The notes: generated from the letters alone by a model not told the origin. A stretch of 22,860 bases of DNA from DATAMF01 sp964472565 (GCA_964472565.1 CAYYNB010000093.1:1-22860), one strand, 5' to 3'. Numbered from the stretch's first letter, positions 1 to 7,343 are shown. Translations and numbers: made by a program.

Positions 1-76
1 GGGATGATTATTTTCTTGGATCGGTCTAAATCTACGTTCATCATAGCACAAATGTTCACATCTGTCATCACCATCG

Positions 77-112
77 GATGGCTAACTTCGATGGTTAACT
101 CGGATGCTAATC
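77..112. repeat. Three imperfect 12-13 bp direct repeats upstream of the GlcG/HbpS-like gene
   Basis: Three adjacent related units can be read: GATGGCTAACTTC, GATGGTTAACTC and GGATGCTAATC. They lie directly before the ribosome binding site of the first gene. They could be an operator or a chance low-complexity stretch; they could also be coding if the upstream start at position 4 is used. The role is unknown. Confidence 0.35.
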
Positions 113-123
113 GGGAGGAAGCC

Positions 124-531
124 ATGTACCAGACGATGAATTTATCACACGCCGACGCGATGAAAATCATCGAGGCGATCCGCGCGGAACTCGAAGCGCA
201 GGGCAAAGCCGCCGCGATTGCTGTCACCGACGCACACGGGGAACTGCTCGCCTTTTTGCGGCTGGATGGGTGCCCGCTGCCGTCGATTACGATTGCAATG
301 AACAAAGCCTTTACCGCCGCGCGCGAACGCAAGGAAACACGCGCCGTCGGGGAAGCATCCCGCGCGGAAGGCTTCCCGATGACGAACTTTGGCGATCTGC
401 GCTATGTGGCGTGGGGCGGCGGCGTGCCGATTCTGCACGAGGGCAAAGTGATCGGTGCGGTGGGCGTCAGCGGCCTGCCGGAAGCGGTGGATATGGTGTT
501 CGCGCAGAAAGGCGTGGATGCGCTGAAGTAG
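124..531 (+). CDS. GlcG/HbpS-like heme-binding family protein (DUF336)
   Basis: The 135-residue product matches the GlcG/HbpS (PF03928) family in length and motif pattern. It has an N-terminal helix (ADAMKIIEAIRAELE), the AVTDAHGELLAF strand pair, and the glycine-rich C-terminal GGVPILHEGKVIGAVGVSG, which is the family signature. Members are small octameric proteins; some bind haem or cobalamin, while others are accessory to glycolate or diol metabolism, so the substrate cannot be named. The frame is open from position 4, but ATG at 124 is preferred because GGGAGGAA lies just upstream and the family fold begins there. No signal peptide is visible from this start. It stands alone, with hairpin repeats downstream and a minus-strand gene beyond. 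Confidence 0.8.
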   Translation: MYQTMNLSHADAMKIIEAIRAELEAQGKAAAIAVTDAHGELLAFLRLDGCPLPSITIAMNKAFTAARERKETRAVGEASRAEGFPMTNFGDLRYVAWGGGVPILHEGKVIGAVGVSGLPEAVDMVFAQKGVDALK

Positions 532-545
532 GAACCCCACCCCTG

Positions 546-693
546 CCCCCTTTTCCCGCTGGCATAGAGAAAGGGGGAGGCGGCGCGGCATGGGCAGCGC
601 GGGTCTACGTGGCAGGCGTGGAATTATGAACGGGGCAATTCGTGAATTGCCCCTACGGAACGGCCCCTTTCCCCAATCGCGCAGAGAAAGGGC
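546..693. repeat. Intergenic hairpin cluster: two related CCCTTT/AAAGGG hairpins around a perfect palindrome
   Basis: Between the first gene and the minus-strand gene at 732 there are two similar hairpins. One pairs CCCCCTTT (546-553) with AAAGGGGG (570-577); the other pairs CCCTTT (665-670) with AAAGGG (687-692). Between them is a perfect inverted repeat, GGGGCAATTC at 632-641 and GAATTGCCCC at 644-653 with a 2-nt loop. Similar palindromes are common dispersed intergenic elements in many bacteria. The hairpins sit where transcripts from both sides converge and may help end them, but there is no clean T-tract. No gene is seen in 532-731. Confidence 0.6.
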
Positions 694-731
694 AGGCATG
701 AGCGGCGCGATTTTGGCGTGTATATGAGCAC

Positions 732-1553
732 TTACCCGTTCTGCTGAAGAATCCGTATGAAAGTTTGTACTACTTCATCAGGCTCTTCCAAGCATCTTTG
801 TCCTGAAAAGCGTTCTATAACTTTGATTCCTTGCTGTCTGAATTGACGATCTCTTTCATGATCTTGTGCAGCTTCTTGATGAAAAGCTTTGCCATCAACC
901 TCTAAAATTCCCCATTTGCCGCCGCAACAAACCAAAAAATCAGGCTCCTTATTATGTCGATGCTCCGGCGGACCGAGGCGAGCCATGCAATTTGGCAAAT
1001 ACATAACGCCTGCCCGATCCAACGCTTCAGCAATCATCTTTTCAGCTTTAGACCAAAAATTGAGATTATTCCAGACAACGACAGGTTTTCTCTGACTACT
1101 GGGGTTTCCTTGATTAGTTGTTTTTTCGCCCTTTAACAATTGCTTTAAGTGTTCACGCCAGTCTTCTTCGTTTCCAACTACAAGCTGAGCTTCGGTTGCG
1201 ATTAATACAGGCCTAGCTCGAAGAATGACTTCAAAAGCCTTTTCTATTTGAAACCTAAATGACTGTTGATATTCTTCCTTTTGCTGAGGTTCAGCACTAT
1301 CCTCAAAACGTTCCCCAGGATCGGTTGTTCCAATGAGCGGTTGAATACTATGGGGTGCAGCTAGCGTGACACAAGTAAAAGGAATCACATGCACAACTTC
1401 GTCGTAGTCGAGGATTGGGTATTCATCTTTTTCGTAACTATCTAGCTCGCACTCTACAAGAAGTTCTGCCGAAGATTGTCTATTATTCTGTATCAGGAAA
1501 AGAACTGTATTGTAGAGTAGCTGATCTAGTGTCAAATCCTGAGGTTTGACCAT
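732..1553 (-). CDS. Hypothetical protein with a C-terminal PD-(D/E)XK (DUF559/Vsr-like) nuclease fold
   Basis: This is a 273-residue protein. The N-terminal half (about residues 1-150) is not recognised. The C-terminal half shows a nuclease-like pattern: a helix with a glutamate (WSKAEKMIAEAL), then EPDFLV, then GILEVDGKAFH. The D followed by ExD spacing resembles DUF559/Vsr-type PD-(D/E)XK folds. The family often contains predicted DNA endonucleases near defence or mobile genes, but activity here is inference. ATG is preceded by AAGGAGGGAGGC, an excellent ribosome binding site. Base composition is clearly more AT-rich than the metabolic genes in the window, like the neighbouring fic gene, which suggests lateral acquisition. 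It might instead be a non-catalytic DUF559 relative. Confidence 0.65.
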   Translation of the reverse strand: MVKPQDLTLDQLLYNTVLFLIQNNRQSSAELLVECELDSYEKDEYPILDYDEVVHVIPFTCVTLAAPHSIQPLIGTTDPGERFEDSAEPQQKEEYQQSFRFQIEKAFEVILRARPVLIATEAQLVVGNEEDWREHLKQLLKGEKTTNQGNPSSQRKPVVVWNNLNFWSKAEKMIAEALDRAGVMYLPNCMARLGPPEHRHNKEPDFLVCCGGKWGILEVDGKAFHQEAAQDHERDRQFRQQGIKVIERFSGQRCLEEPDEVVQTFIRILQQNG

Positions 1554-1576
1554 AACGCCTCCCTCCTTGGAATCAA

Positions 1577-1635
1577 TATTACTAATTCCTCTAGTGTATC
1601 ACCGGAGTATTACTAATGCAGACGTGAGTTAGTAA
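1577..1635. promoter_or_regulatory. Possible operator: repeated TTACTAA motifs upstream of the PD-(D/E)XK-like gene
   Basis: TATTACTAAT occurs exactly twice, at 1577-1586 and 1608-1617, with starts 31 bp apart (about three helical turns). An inverted TTAGTAA follows at 1629-1635. All three fall in the 124-bp gap in front of the minus-strand gene that starts at 1553. The arrangement looks like a regulator binding array. No regulator is identified. Confidence 0.35.
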
Positions 1636-1677
1636 GTGGGATAAAAGTAGGCGGCAAGTGAAAAGAACTGTTTCTCT

Positions 1678-2856
1678 TTAGGACTCAAAGCGCTTGGGCG
1701 GCAGAAACGCCATCATACTCCCTATATTTGCCCGCACACCCTGATCGGTTTTTTCCACCAAATTTAAAGCCTGTAATTGGTTCACATCACGCTGAATCGT
1801 CTTATCGGTTTTGCCTGCATACGCCTCGGCTATGCGCGGCGAAATATGCCGGAGTTCGGAAAGCAGCACAGGAGCTTCTTTTTTGGACAAATCTAAGACT
1901 AAACTCCGCTGCCGAATATCCGTCGCGCTGTTTTTATTCTTGAAACAATCATAAACATAATCGCGCCAGTGAATCTGCAACTGCTGCTGGGCGATCAATT
2001 GAATTTGCTCTTCCAGGTTATCGACGAATCCTTGTAGGGCATACTCAACAAAATCTAAAATGCCTTGTTTGTGCTGGTGGGTGTGATCAAGTTTTCTATA
2101 ATATTCACTGCGGGTTTCGTTATAGTGATTGCTCAACAAATGCGCGGCGGTCATCGGAATCCCTGCCGAAAGCAGTATCTGTAATTCGACTAACCGGGCG
2201 ACTCGCCCGTTGCCATCACCGAAAGGGTGTATCCAGGCGATATAAATGTGGGCAATAATGGCCTTCAAAATATGAAGGGACATTGTATCGATAAGGGTTT
2301 CAAAGCCTTCAAATTCGGAATTAAGCCAACTGCACAGTCTAGCCGTTAGATATTCCACATCGTCCGGGGGAGCGCCGCGATACCGACCTACCCCGACCTG
2401 ATGGTGCCGGAATTCACCGGGAATAATATCCTCATCGGACAAGGGCAGGGCCTTGAGTACAACCGCGTTGTAACGTTTGATCACATCCGAATCAAGGGCA
2501 GTATTTGCCTCGTTTAAAATAACATTTCGGGCAATTTCATTGCAAGCTTCGACGATATTATCAACTTCCTGCCCCAGATATTCTTTAGAAGGCGGAAGTT
2601 TGAGTTTGCCAGCGATCCGATCTTGCACCTGTTTTTCGGTCAGGGTATTCCCTTCAATGGCGGTGGTTGCCAGCACCCCTTTGGCTAAATAGATTTTCAT
2701 TAATTGCTGTGCCAGATCAGGGCGAAGAGGCATCCCCGCGACATGCGCACATCCGGCCTGAGCCTGGCCGAGCAAAAGCCACAATTTGATTTCGGCCTCA
2801 CGCAGGTCCAATTGAAAATTAATCCAGGGATGAGTAGTCTCATATGTCCGCGTCAA
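1678..2856 (-). CDS. Fic-family protein (probable AMP transferase), class II, with C-terminal DNA-binding domain
   Basis: The 392-residue product carries the Fic core motif HPFGDGNGR at residues 210-218; the histidine normally deprotonates the target hydroxyl for transfer of AMP from ATP. The N-terminal inhibitory motif TTAIEGN (64-70, Glu68) marks a class II autoinhibited Fic. The C-terminal 80 residues look like a winged helix (DKTIQRDVNQLQALNLVEKT), common in stand-alone Fic proteins that may regulate themselves. The frame is open much further upstream, through the N gap, but TTG at 2856 is chosen: AGGAG lies 8 nt before it, and the protein then starts with TRTYETTHPW, near where relatives start. 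Targets are unknown. It could act as a toxin or a housekeeping modifier. AT-rich like its neighbour at 732. Confidence 0.85.
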   Translation of the reverse strand: MTRTYETTHPWINFQLDLREAEIKLWLLLGQAQAGCAHVAGMPLRPDLAQQLMKIYLAKGVLATTAIEGNTLTEKQVQDRIAGKLKLPPSKEYLGQEVDNIVEACNEIARNVILNEANTALDSDVIKRYNAVVLKALPLSDEDIIPGEFRHHQVGVGRYRGAPPDDVEYLTARLCSWLNSEFEGFETLIDTMSLHILKAIIAHIYIAWIHPFGDGNGRVARLVELQILLSAGIPMTAAHLLSNHYNETRSEYYRKLDHTHQHKQGILDFVEYALQGFVDNLEEQIQLIAQQQLQIHWRDYVYDCFKNKNSATDIRQRSLVLDLSKKEAPVLLSELRHISPRIAEAYAGKTDKTIQRDVNQLQALNLVEKTDQGVRANIGSMMAFLPPKRFES

Positions 2857-2898
2857 TGTCCGTACTCCTGTCCAGGTTTTTGTCCAGAATGATGTCCA
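2839..2898 (-). repeat. Five tandem 12-bp repeats (TGTCCR core) over the fic leader and start codon
   Basis: Read on the plus strand, five consecutive 12-mers each end in TGTCCG or TGTCCA: CTCATATGTCCG, CGTCAATGTCCG, TACTCCTGTCCA, GGTTTTTGTCCA and GAATGATGTCCA. A sixth, decayed unit (GTATATTGTACC, 2899-2910) overlaps the -10 box. Only the 5-6 bp core is conserved while the spacer varies, as expected for protein binding sites (iterons). They run from about the transcription start to the first codons of fic, so a bound protein, perhaps the Fic winged helix itself, could block transcription. Confidence 0.75.
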
Positions 2899-2902
2899 GT
2901 AT

Positions 2903-2932
2903 ATTGTACCGTGTTTTTGGGACTTATCACAA
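2903..2932 (-). promoter_or_regulatory. Predicted promoter of fic
   Basis: On the minus strand a -35 box TTGTGA (2927-2932), an 18-bp spacer and a -10 box TACAAT (2903-2908) precede the fic leader. The 12-bp repeats begin right after the -10. Confidence 0.55.
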
Positions 2933-3004
2933 AGGTGCGGAGCTATACAGGGTTTCCCCCCAGCCAGCCAAGTGGTTGAGGGGGAAATGGAGGGGGGGAG
3001 AGAG

Positions 3005-3239
3005 ATGTAGTTGAGTCGCCAATCGTCGGCAGCGGCTGCGGGGGGGTTGGGGGGTGGGTTTAAACCCCCCCTGCGGGTGGCCGCCGGAGTCNNNNNNNNN
3101 NTTTGCATATTGTTTTGGAAGTTGTGCCAATAGCGGGGGCAACTCAGGGCTTTCCCGCTCTACCAATCCCGTTGGCGTGGGGGAAAGGGAGAAGGGGGTA
3201 GTTCAGTCTCCAGTCGACGGTAAGGGCTGCGGGGTGGGT
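3005..3239. repeat. Imperfect direct repeat flanking the scaffold gap
   Basis: The 37 bases starting GTAGTTGAGTC near 3009 and the 37 starting GTAGTTCAGTC near 3198 align without gaps with about seven mismatches. The similarity continues loosely into CTCC-TTTCCCCC and GGGAAA-CCCTG stretches. The right copy overlaps the end of the exporter gene, so the exporter's terminal residues PQPLPSTGD derive from repeat sequence; the left copy would read PQPLPTIGD. No gene is seen in 2857-3202 other than this repeat material and the fic control region. Confidence 0.6.
3092..3101. other. Assembly gap (10 Ns)
   Basis: Ten undetermined bases join two contigs. The true distance is unknown. Repeat sequence on both sides probably caused the break. 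Synteny between the fic side and the exporter side is therefore not proven. Confidence 0.95.
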
Positions 3240-4780
3240 TGCGGCTGGGCTTCGTCGTCCGCTTCGTGCCAGGGGATCACCCGCGCGGGGAGGATCAAAA
3301 AGGCCAGCAGCGACGCGATACCCATGATGATCGCGGCGACAAACAGGGCATCGACCATGCCGGACATAAACGCCTGATTCGCGGTGTCGGTGATGATCTG
3401 CGCGGCCTGTGGGATCGGCAGCCTGGCGGCGGCAATATGCGCGCCCTGGATGCTGCTTTCCACCGCTTCAAACACCTGCGGTGGCACATTCGGCGGCAGT
3501 TGGCGCGCCAGCCCACCCACCTGATCCAGATAGGTGTGGGTCATAATCGTGCCCAACACCGCTACACCCAGCGCCCCGCCCACCATCCGGGTGGTGTCGT
3601 TCATAGCGGACCCAACACCCGCCTTGCGCACCGGAACCGACCCCATAATCGAGTTGGTGGCGGGACTCATCGCCGTGCCCATGCCCAGTCCGAGCAGCGC
3701 CAGCCCGACAAACACCGTGCCATACGACGAATCGACTTCATACACCTGCGACATGTAGAGCATCCCCAGCCCGGCGAGCAGAATACCCAGGCTCACGGTC
3801 AGTTTCGTTCCGATCCGCTGCGCGACTCGCGCCGATATACCAGCCGCCGCCATGATGACAAGTGCCATCGGGAAAATACGCAGGCCCGTTTCCAGCGCGG
3901 TATAACCCTGGACCGACTGGAAAAACTGGCTCATGAAAAAGGTCGTGCCGAACATGCTGAACATCACCAGCGTCAGGGCGATATTCGCGCCGGTGAAGGA
4001 CATATTCCTGAAGAATTGCAGCGGCAGCATGGCATTGGCGGCACGATTTTCCCACCAGGCGAATCCCGCCAGCAGCACGGCGGCGGCGACAAAGGCGGAT
4101 ACCACGTGCGAAGCGGTCCAGCCGTCCTGCCCGGCTTCGATAATGGCATAAACCAGCGCGAACAGCCCGCCGATGGATAAAAAGACGCCGGGAAAATCGG
4201 GCGCGGGGGCGTGTTCGTCGCGCGATTCATTGAGCGTCAACTGGCCCATGATCAAGGCGATCAGGATGATGGGCAGATTGATATAAAACACGGCGCTCCA
4301 ACTGTAATGTTCCAGCAGCCAGCCGCCAATCGCGGGGCCGACGCCTACTCCCAATCCGAAAACCGCCGCCCAGATCGCAATCGCCTGTTCGCGTTCTCTG
4401 GGTTCGGGGAATCCGGCGGTGATCAGGGAGAGCGTCGAGGGCATGATCACCGCGCCCCCTACCCCGGACAAGGCCCGCATGACGATCAGCATTTCGGTGG
4501 ACGATGCTAACGCCGCGCCCAGCGAAAAAATACCAAACCACACCACACCAAACTGAAGGGATCGCTTCCGCCCGATGCGGTCACTGATCGATCCCATCGT
4601 GAGCAGCAGCGCCGCAAAAACCAGGACATACGCATCGACGATCCACTGTAGATCGCTTGCGCTTGCGCCAAGATCCGCCGAAATGTTCGGCAGCGCCACA
4701 TTGACGACTGTGTTATCCAGGCTGATCACGAGCAGCGAAATGCAGATGGCGATCAGACCCAGCCAGCGATTGTTACGCAT
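3203..4780 (-). CDS. DHA2-family (EmrB/QacA-type) multidrug exporter, MFS
   Basis: The 525-residue hydrophobic protein has the length and about 14 membrane segments of DHA2 drug:proton antiporters. Family signatures are present: TM1 with LDNTVVNVALPNI, loop 2-3 motif GSISDRIGRKRSL, and the TM5 antiporter motif GLGVGVGPAIGG. It should export amphiphilic or toxic compounds across the cytoplasmic membrane using the proton gradient; the substrate cannot be read from sequence. ATG at 4780 is preferred over an in-frame start at 4813 because GGAGAGGG lies 5 nt before it. It lies 80 nt downstream of a tetR gene on the same strand and has its own palindromic operator in that gap, which points to repression by that TetR. 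The last residues overlap a dispersed repeat. Confidence 0.92.
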   Translation of the reverse strand: MRNNRWLGLIAICISLLVISLDNTVVNVALPNISADLGASASDLQWIVDAYVLVFAALLLTMGSISDRIGRKRSLQFGVVWFGIFSLGAALASSTEMLIVMRALSGVGGAVIMPSTLSLITAGFPEPREREQAIAIWAAVFGLGVGVGPAIGGWLLEHYSWSAVFYINLPIILIALIMGQLTLNESRDEHAPAPDFPGVFLSIGGLFALVYAIIEAGQDGWTASHVVSAFVAAAVLLAGFAWWENRAANAMLPLQFFRNMSFTGANIALTLVMFSMFGTTFFMSQFFQSVQGYTALETGLRIFPMALVIMAAAGISARVAQRIGTKLTVSLGILLAGLGMLYMSQVYEVDSSYGTVFVGLALLGLGMGTAMSPATNSIMGSVPVRKAGVGSAMNDTTRMVGGALGVAVLGTIMTHTYLDQVGGLARQLPPNVPPQVFEAVESSIQGAHIAAARLPIPQAAQIITDTANQAFMSGMVDALFVAAIIMGIASLLAFLILPARVIPWHEADDEAQPQPTPQPLPSTGD

Positions 4781-4813
4781 TGATACCCTCTCCAGACTAC
4801 ATCGATCACGCAC

Positions 4814-4831
4814 TTACTTAACGTTCACTAA
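4814..4831. promoter_or_regulatory. TetR operator in front of the exporter gene
   Basis: TTACTTAACGTTCACTAA is an almost perfect palindrome around AACGTT. Its reverse complement matches the site at 5457-5474 in 17 of 18 positions. A weak minus-strand promoter (TTGCCG, 17 bp, TTAAGT) would overlap it, consistent with repression by steric block. Confidence 0.75.
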
Positions 4832-4860
4832 GCTTGCGCGGCAAAAAAAGCGCTGATGGG

Positions 4861-5442
4861 CTAGCGCTGATATTCACCGGCCAACATCTGCACCAAACGA
4901 GCCATAAAATCATCCACATTGAACTCAAAAACTTTGTGCAGTTCCAGATGGATCATCATCTGACCGTAGCCGAACAGCAGAAACGTGATCATCCAGGTCA
5001 GTTGATGGGCCTCTTCATCGCTGGGTACGAATTTGCGGATCAGGGCTGTCAGGCCATCATGGAAAGCGGCGATCCGCTCATACACCACCTGACGTTCATC
5101 GACGCCAAAGTTATGAAAATCGGCCACCACCCAGCGCAGCCGCTGGCTCGACAGATACTTCGCCTCAGCGATCATGCCCAGGCCAAACCGCCGAATCAGT
5201 TCCTCTAATGAGGTCGCATCCTGGCACTGACTCACCACGCCTAACAGATTCGGCATATAGGCTTCGATCACCACGCCCAACAAGCCGCGCTTGCCCTCTT
5301 TGAAATGGTAGTACAGCGCAGCTTCCGTGCAGCCGACAGCCTCCGCGATCTGGCGGATGGAGGTCGCTGAATAGCCCTGCTCCATGAATAAACGGGCGGC
5401 GGCTTCCAGGATCATGTCGCGGCGGTTGACTCGTTCTGGCAC
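4861..5442 (-). CDS. TetR/AcrR-family repressor of the adjacent exporter
   Basis: The 193-residue protein has the TetR N-terminal helix-turn-helix: ILEAAARLFMEQGYSATSIRQIAEAVG followed by ALYYHFKEGKRGLL, the YYHF signature of the recognition helix and helix 4 (only short parts quoted as motifs). The C-terminal part is the variable ligand-binding and dimerisation region. The start is GTG at 5442, with AAGGA 7 nt upstream. The gene precedes the DHA2 exporter in the same direction, and both have the same 18-bp palindrome upstream, so it most likely represses itself and the exporter and is released by a drug or metabolite. The ligand is unknown. Confidence 0.9.
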   Translation of the reverse strand: MPERVNRRDMILEAAARLFMEQGYSATSIRQIAEAVGCTEAALYYHFKEGKRGLLGVVIEAYMPNLLGVVSQCQDATSLEELIRRFGLGMIAEAKYLSSQRLRWVVADFHNFGVDERQVVYERIAAFHDGLTALIRKFVPSDEEAHQLTWMITFLLFGYGQMMIHLELHKVFEFNVDDFMARLVQMLAGEYQR

Positions 5443-5456
5443 GTGATTATCCTTAC

Positions 5457-5474
5457 TTAGTGAACGTTAACTAA
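5457..5474. promoter_or_regulatory. TetR operator in front of the tetR gene
   Basis: TTAGTGAACGTTAACTAA is a palindrome with a single mismatched pair. It sits immediately downstream of the -10 box and upstream of the GTG start, an autorepression position. The same site recurs before the exporter at 4814-4831. Confidence 0.8.
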
Positions 5475-5478
5475 CGTC

Positions 5479-5507
5479 AGTTTAGGACAAAACAGGCGGG
5501 TTGTCAA
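5479..5507 (-). promoter_or_regulatory. Promoter of tetR
   Basis: Minus strand: consensus -35 TTGACA (5502-5507), 17-bp spacer, -10 TAAACT (5479-5484). The operator follows within 5 bp. Confidence 0.7.
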
Positions 5508-5510
5508 GCT

Positions 5511-6626
5511 TTATTCGTGCGGCGGGCTGATCAAACTTTCCGACAGCTCATCCAGAATCGACAGATTGAAGTGGCGCAGATAGTCGTGCTGCACGTCCAT
5601 AAAATCGGCCAGCTTCTCGAAGGGGATAAAGCGGCAGCGCTCGGCCAGCGGCAGGGTGCGGCGGGCGAAGGTCGGGCGGTTGGCTTCGGCAGCGACTTTC
5701 GTTTTGCGTTCGGTGGGCGCGACAATATACATGTCGATGTTCAGCGCGGGGATCAGTGAGACGAGATCGGACATGCGCAGCAGGCCGGAATACACCGTTG
5801 TGGTGTGCTCGACTTCAAACAAATGGGCGGGGTGCTCGTCGCGGAGCCAGATCACGTCGATGTTGCGGATGATGCGCAGCGCGGATTCGTTAAACGGCAG
5901 CGGCGGCAGATCGGGCAGCGCGAGTTCAGCCAGCAGCGTGCCGTGATAATTCTGGTGCTGGTCGGCTTTGGGAATCCAGACCTGGAAGCCGAGCGCGTGG
6001 CCGAGTTGGGCCAGATAAAACTGCATCTGTGTGTGTAACGAGGGCTGCCCGGCAGTGTCGGGCGGCGCGTCGGGGCGGGCCTGGATCACCTCTTCGAGCA
6101 TCCCCGCCTGTTCCACCAAACGCTGGGCAACCGCCGCTTGCAGCATCCGGCCCGGATTGAAGTTGTCCCAGGCGGGGGCCTGCACCAGATACCCCAGCAG
6201 CACACGGGCGGCAGCATCCGCGAGCGGCTGTGCGCCGAGGATCAGCACGATGCCATAGGCGCGCGAATGGTGCAGGATCAGCGCGCGGCGGATGTCCTCA
6301 TTCGACATGGGCGGGCGCAGCGCGGGGTGGATAATTTTCTCCAGGCGGATCGGAATCCGGTAGGGATAGAGATCGCCGGGCCAGACCGGTTCGGGATCGT
6401 AATAGGATTCGCCTGTGATACTGAAAATGGCCGCCAGCGCGCGCTCCACATAGACGATCAACTGGTCGCCGGGAGTCCAATGGGCGAGCTTGTTGGTTTT
6501 GGACCCCCACAGCCCATCGAGGATGCAGATATAGAGGTTTTCCTCAGTGGTGAGTTGGAGAAAGTAGGCCATACTGCCGCAGCTATCCACACCCGAAATA
6601 GAAAATTCGTTCGGATAAGCGATCAT
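5511..6626 (-). CDS. EVE/PUA-like domain fused to a PD-(D/E)XK-like nuclease; candidate modification-dependent restriction enzyme
   Basis: The 371-residue protein appears to have two parts. Residues about 19-100 (MAYFLQL, LAHWTPGDQLIVYV, FSITGESYYD, YPYRIPIRLEKI) resemble an EVE/PUA-like fold, which reads modified bases in DNA or RNA. Residues about 200-300 contain NIDVIWL (Asp257) and LFEVEHTT (Glu271, Glu273), the D...ExE pattern of PD-(D/E)XK nucleases, followed by YSGLLRMSDL with Arg284. Fusions of EVE-type readers to nucleases are known among type IV-like restriction factors, so cutting of modified foreign DNA is a reasonable inference, not shown. No good ribosome binding site is visible; an in-frame ATG at 6572 would begin exactly at the EVE-like domain. 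It has no obvious partner gene. Confidence 0.6.
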   Translation of the reverse strand: MIAYPNEFSISGVDSCGSMAYFLQLTTEENLYICILDGLWGSKTNKLAHWTPGDQLIVYVERALAAIFSITGESYYDPEPVWPGDLYPYRIPIRLEKIIHPALRPPMSNEDIRRALILHHSRAYGIVLILGAQPLADAAARVLLGYLVQAPAWDNFNPGRMLQAAVAQRLVEQAGMLEEVIQARPDAPPDTAGQPSLHTQMQFYLAQLGHALGFQVWIPKADQHQNYHGTLLAELALPDLPPLPFNESALRIIRNIDVIWLRDEHPAHLFEVEHTTTVYSGLLRMSDLVSLIPALNIDMYIVAPTERKTKVAAEANRPTFARRTLPLAERCRFIPFEKLADFMDVQHDYLRHFNLSILDELSESLISPPHE

Positions 6627-6716
6627 ACCACGTTTGAGGGAGAAATACAGGTTTTGGTGGTCACTATTGTGCGACGCGGGCGACTGATGGACTGCGGTTG
6701 ACGCCGCCCGCCTATT

Positions 6717-7343
6717 TTACAGAGCTGACGGCGCAAAAGGTTTGCCGTGTCCCGGATAAATCATCTGAACAGGCAGACTTTTCACCCGTTCCAGCGACGC
6801 CTGCCCCGCTGCCCGATCAACGGTCATATGCAGTTGGGGGCGCGTGGAATTATTCAGCAGATCACCGCAAAACAAATCACCGTTGCCGGTCAGAACACCA
6901 ATACTCCCCTTTGAATGGCCGGGCAGGTGCAGCACCTGGGCATCGATCCCGTAGATGGCGAGACTGTCGCCCTCGTCAAGGTAGAGATTCGGCGTGAAAG
7001 TGGGATAGCGGAGCAGCAGCGACATCGTTTTGAGGACAAAACGAGTCCCGTGATGTGCGCCGCGATTCCGGGTCATATCACCATGTTCAACCATGTCGCG
7101 ATCCTCACGGTGCATAGCGATTTTGGTCCCATAGGTATCGCGCAGATAGACTGCGCCGCCCACATGATCGGCATCCCCATGCGTCAGGACGATTAGTTGC
7201 AGATCGTCCGCCGGACGGATGGCACGGTCCAGGTGATGCCGCCGGAATACCCAGCCCGTATCGATCAGAATCGCCCCCTCATCCCCACGCAGCAGATAAC
7301 AGTTTACGCCGCCAAACGTCAAACTCCTGATGCTGTAAGTCAT
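6717..7343 (-). CDS. MBL-fold metallohydrolase (glyoxalase II-like)
   Basis: The 208-residue cytoplasmic protein shows the metallo-beta-lactamase fold metal ligands in order: THGDADH (His55, Asp57, Asp59, His60), LPGHS, FCGDLL and YPGHG. Having Asp at the second position of the HxHxDH motif is common in this subgroup. It probably hydrolyses a thioester, lactone or similar small ester, but the substrate cannot be assigned. ATG at 7343 is supported by AAGGAG 7 nt upstream. It is transcribed towards the EVE-like/nuclease gene with 90 bp between; no functional link is evident. Confidence 0.88.
   Translation of the reverse strand: MTYSIRSLTFGGVNCYLLRGDEGAILIDTGWVFRRHHLDRAIRPADDLQLIVLTHGDADHVGGAVYLRDTYGTKIAMHREDRDMVEHGDMTRNRGAHHGTRFVLKTMSLLLRYPTFTPNLYLDEGDSLAIYGIDAQVLHLPGHSKGSIGVLTGNGDLFCGDLLNNSTRPQLHMTVDRAAGQASLERVKSLPVQMIYPGHGKPFAPSAL

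Noticed and set aside
2857..3108. Extending the Fic protein upstream across the N gap
   Set aside because: The extension is repeat and promoter sequence, crosses Ns, and has no family similarity; the TTG at 2856 has a good ribosome binding site.
3239..4180. Long plus-strand frame opposite the exporter
   Set aside because: Its Arg/His/Gly-rich composition is typical of an antisense shadow of a GC-rich gene.
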